A stretch of 7,642 bases of DNA from NCBI GenBank assembly GCA_030689285.1, contig JAUYJM010000041.1:1-7642 (forward strand), read 5' to 3'. Both the position numbers and the translations under genes were made by a program. The notes under the pieces are model-generated. The model did not search any database, was not told the origin of the DNA, and worked only from the letters and a program-made list of their open reading frames with translations. Numbering within the stretch: position 1 is the first letter of the stretch; every line of letters begins with the position of its first letter. Shown here piece after piece: positions 6,763 through 7,642 of the stretch. The DNA is from a bacterium (GTDB taxonomy: Bacteria > Patescibacteriota > Minisyncoccia > Phycocordibacterales > GCA-002787175).

Positions 6763-6900
6763 TGCCGTGGAGAGGTTGATTTGTAACGATAACAAGAATA
6801 GCTGAACAAAAATGAACTCAAACTATTCCACCATTCGTACGAATTAGATCGTCAGAGTCGTCTGCCGAATGTCCGTTGTTGAATTTATGAAATATTTGGC

Positions 6901-6923
6901 AGGAGAACCCCCTTTCCTTTTTT
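6901..6923 (+). terminator. Weak intrinsic terminator candidate after the protease gene
   Basis: AGGAGA (6901-6906) can pair with TTTCCT (6913-6918), with one G-U pair, around an ACCCCC loop, and a run of six T (6918-6923) follows. The stem is short and includes a wobble pair, so this would be a weak terminator. It is the only T-run hairpin I find in the 140 bases after the protease stop. Confidence 0.35.
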
Positions 6924-6949
6924 ATAGTCCTTTTCTGTTTTAATTCAAG

Positions 6950-6990
6950 GTATCAAAAGAAAAGCCGCCATCTTGTGAGGAGGCGACTTT
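6950..6990 (-). terminator. Intrinsic terminator of the minus-strand gene
   Basis: Read on the minus strand, AAAGTCGCC (6990-6982) pairs with GGCGGCTTT (6969-6961) around a 12-base loop and runs into TCTTTTG. All nine positions pair in minus-strand RNA, one as U-G. In plus-strand RNA that same position is an A-C mismatch. This asymmetry, the T-rich tail on the minus side, and the position 35 bases after the stop of the 7025-7324 gene all point to termination of the minus-strand transcript. Confidence 0.7.
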
Positions 6991-7024
6991 GATGAACGTC
7001 AGGTGGGCCGGGTCGGAGACAGTG

Positions 7025-7324
7025 TCACTTTTTCTTTGTCTGATGTCGGTGTGCCGTATCGGCAGAGGCATGGTCGATACCGGCTTCAAAGACCTCGCAG
7101 AGTGTTTCGGAAAGGCCGGTTTGCATCGTTTTGTCTTCTATTGCAGAGAAAAGCTCAAGCATCTTGCAGAAGACAGGGTAAGCGTTTTCGTCAATGGGAA
7201 CCACTCGGATGACATTTACATTCCCGTTACTTTTTTGCATCAATCTTGTGGGGGCGTCCTTACCAGCGATGAAACACGCTATTACGTTCTCTCCGTCTTC
7301 TGTGAAAAACACGATTTTCTTCAT
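7025..7324 (-). CDS. Small hypothetical protein
   Basis: The gene encodes 99 residues that I do not recognise. It starts MKKIVFFTEDGENVIACFIAG, a beta-like opening with a charged turn. KDAPTRLMQKSNGNVNVIRVVPIDENAYPVFCKMLELFSAIEDKT follows, then an amphipathic stretch (SETLCEVFEAGIDHA) and a basic end (HRHQTKKK). It has cysteines at about residues 17, 53 and 75 and no signal peptide or membrane helix, so it is probably cytosolic. Three things favour this frame over the overlapping plus-strand frames: an ordinary MKKI start, a good terminator 35 bases after its TGA stop (6961-6990), and promoter-like sequence upstream on the same strand (7363-7391). No Shine-Dalgarno sequence is evident. It is convergent with the protease gene and divergent from the gene at 7518. 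Confidence 0.65.
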   Translation of the reverse strand: MKKIVFFTEDGENVIACFIAGKDAPTRLMQKSNGNVNVIRVVPIDENAYPVFCKMLELFSAIEDKTMQTGLSETLCEVFEAGIDHASADTAHRHQTKKK

Positions 7325-7362
7325 TTCTGAATTTAGTTGAGGTTAAACCGAAGTCCTGAAAT

Positions 7363-7391
7363 AACCTATAATAAAAAGAGAGGGAAGTCAA
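7363..7391 (-). promoter_or_regulatory. Possible minus-strand promoter for the 7025-7324 gene
   Basis: On the minus strand, TTGACT (7391-7386) is a five-of-six -35 box. Downstream -10 options are TATAGG (7370-7365) at a short 15-base spacing and TATTAT (7373-7368) at 12 bases. TATTAT is closer to consensus, but would then need the poor -35 TTTTGT (7396-7391). The spacing problem makes this weaker than the plus-strand promoter opposite. Confidence 0.35.
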
Positions 7392-7402
7392 CAAAAGTTG
7401 AC
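7387..7402. promoter_or_regulatory. Operator-like palindrome spanning two divergent -35 boxes
   Basis: GTCAAC-AAAA-GTTGAC is a perfect 6-base inverted repeat with a 4-base spacer. The right arm lies in the plus-strand -35 box TTGACA (7398-7403) and the left arm in the minus-strand TTGACT (7391-7386). It may be a regulator site or simply two back-to-back -35 boxes. Confidence 0.45.
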
Positions 7403-7425
7403 AAATAGAGTAATATGTGTATAAT
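7398..7425 (+). promoter_or_regulatory. Consensus sigma70-type promoter, TTGACA-N16-TATAAT
   Basis: The -35 box TTGACA (7398-7403) and the -10 box TATAAT (7420-7425) are both perfect and are separated by 16 bases. Transcription should begin near 7432. It faces the gene at 7518, but a terminator-like hairpin lies between them. Confidence 0.85.
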
Positions 7426-7440
7426 AATATCCAGTGTACT

Positions 7441-7463
7441 AAAAGAGCTTGGTGGCTCTTTTT
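7441..7463 (+). terminator. Terminator-like hairpin just after the promoter (attenuator candidate)
   Basis: AAAAGAGC (7441-7448) pairs perfectly with GCTCTTTT (7455-7462) around a TTGGTG loop, and the T-run continues to TTTTTGTTTG. It has the form of an intrinsic terminator, about 10 bases after the predicted transcript start. No plus-strand gene lies upstream for it to serve, since the preceding gene is on the minus strand. It would therefore control read-through into the gene at 7518 or end a transcript of about 30-35 bases. Confidence 0.7.
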
Positions 7464-7517
7464 GTTTGACAAAGGCGGGGAAACCAGCGCCAAAGAGCGC
7501 AAATACGGATTAAAGAT

Positions 7518-7642
7518 ATGAAAAAAATCTTGGCAGGGCTTGCCATTGTCGCCATCGTTTTGGTGGCAGTGCAAAACATTCGGGACGGAGGAAAACCCGG
7601 GCTTGAAAAATGGTCTGCGGAAGAAACGGCGAAAACGGTCAG
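7518..7642 (+). CDS. Secreted or membrane-anchored protein, N-terminal part (3' end outside the window)
   Basis: From ATG 7518 the frame stays open to the window edge (41 complete codons). MKKILAGLAIVAIVLVAVQN is a basic start followed by a 15-residue hydrophobic core, a signal peptide or N-terminal membrane anchor. A soluble, charged start of a mature domain follows (GLEKWSAEETAKTV). Too little is present to name a family. The upstream AAAGAT is at most a weak ribosome site. Expression probably comes from the promoter at 7398-7425 by read-through of the hairpin at 7441-7463, since the TTGACA at 7466-7471 has no matching -10 box. Confidence 0.8.
   Translation, partial: MKKILAGLAIVAIVLVAVQNIRDGGKPGLEKWSAEETAKTV

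Noticed and set aside
6833..6844. Perfect 12-base palindrome ATTCGTACGAAT
   Set aside because: It is isolated, has no T-run, promoter or second copy nearby, and a 12-base palindrome can occur by chance.
6887..6943. Plus-strand 18-codon frame (MKYLAGEPPFLFYSPFLF)
   Set aside because: It overlaps the terminator candidate and has no ribosome site; it looks like a chance frame in a T-rich stretch.
6989..7330. Plus-strand 113-residue reading frame, and a second plus-strand frame at 7003-7212
   Set aside because: Both overlap the minus-strand gene at 7025-7324. The minus frame has an ordinary MKKI start and a strand-specific terminator; the plus frame starts inside that terminator hairpin.
7260..7574. 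Minus-strand 104-residue reading frame
   Set aside because: It covers the divergent promoters, the hairpin and the start of the signal-peptide gene, and has a Ser/Leu/Tyr/Phe-rich low-quality composition.

Overview
The window looks like a piece of a genome from the Candidate Phyla Radiation (Patescibacteria, Parcubacteria-like). This is inferred from gene style only. The signs are small TA genes without clear Shine-Dalgarno (SD) sequences, very small uncharacterised proteins, and a giant secreted multidomain protein built from metzincin, IPT, PG-binding, Ig-like and PKD modules with a Pro-Glu hinge. There is no 16S or other marker gene. The 1594-codon gene has no in-frame TGA and the minus-strand gene ends in TGA, which fits the standard bacterial code rather than the TGA=Gly code of Gracilibacteria-like groups.

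Layout. Bases 1-150 are the 3' end of a DUF2283-like gene. Bases 151-433 hold an extended -10 promoter (179-187) and a long interrupted inverted repeat (259-433, about 49 paired positions). The repeat ends exactly at the start codon of the next gene, and I regard it as the most unusual feature here. A RelE/ParE-type toxin-antitoxin pair follows (antitoxin 434-634, toxin 643-924). Next is a small Patescibacteria-style hypothetical gene (951-1142) that appears to carry a one-base frameshift near its 3' end.

Bases 1196-6762 form a probable two-gene operon with a 14-base gap. It encodes a single-pass membrane protein with an extracellular domain, then a 1594-residue secreted metalloprotease of the M6/M11 (gametolysin-like) type. 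The protease has a complete HExxHxxGxxH zinc site and Met-turn, followed by a tail of adhesion-type beta domains. A reasonable reading is a cell-surface or secreted factor that acts on an external protein or cell wall, possibly a host's.

Bases 6763-7024 hold two converging terminator candidates. A minus-strand hypothetical gene (7025-7324) ends at the better of these. Bases 7325-7517 are a divergent control region. A near-consensus plus-strand promoter and a weaker minus-strand promoter have -35 elements lying in the two arms of one palindrome, and a terminator-like hairpin follows within about 10 bases of the predicted plus-strand start. The window ends inside a secreted or membrane-anchored protein gene (from 7518).
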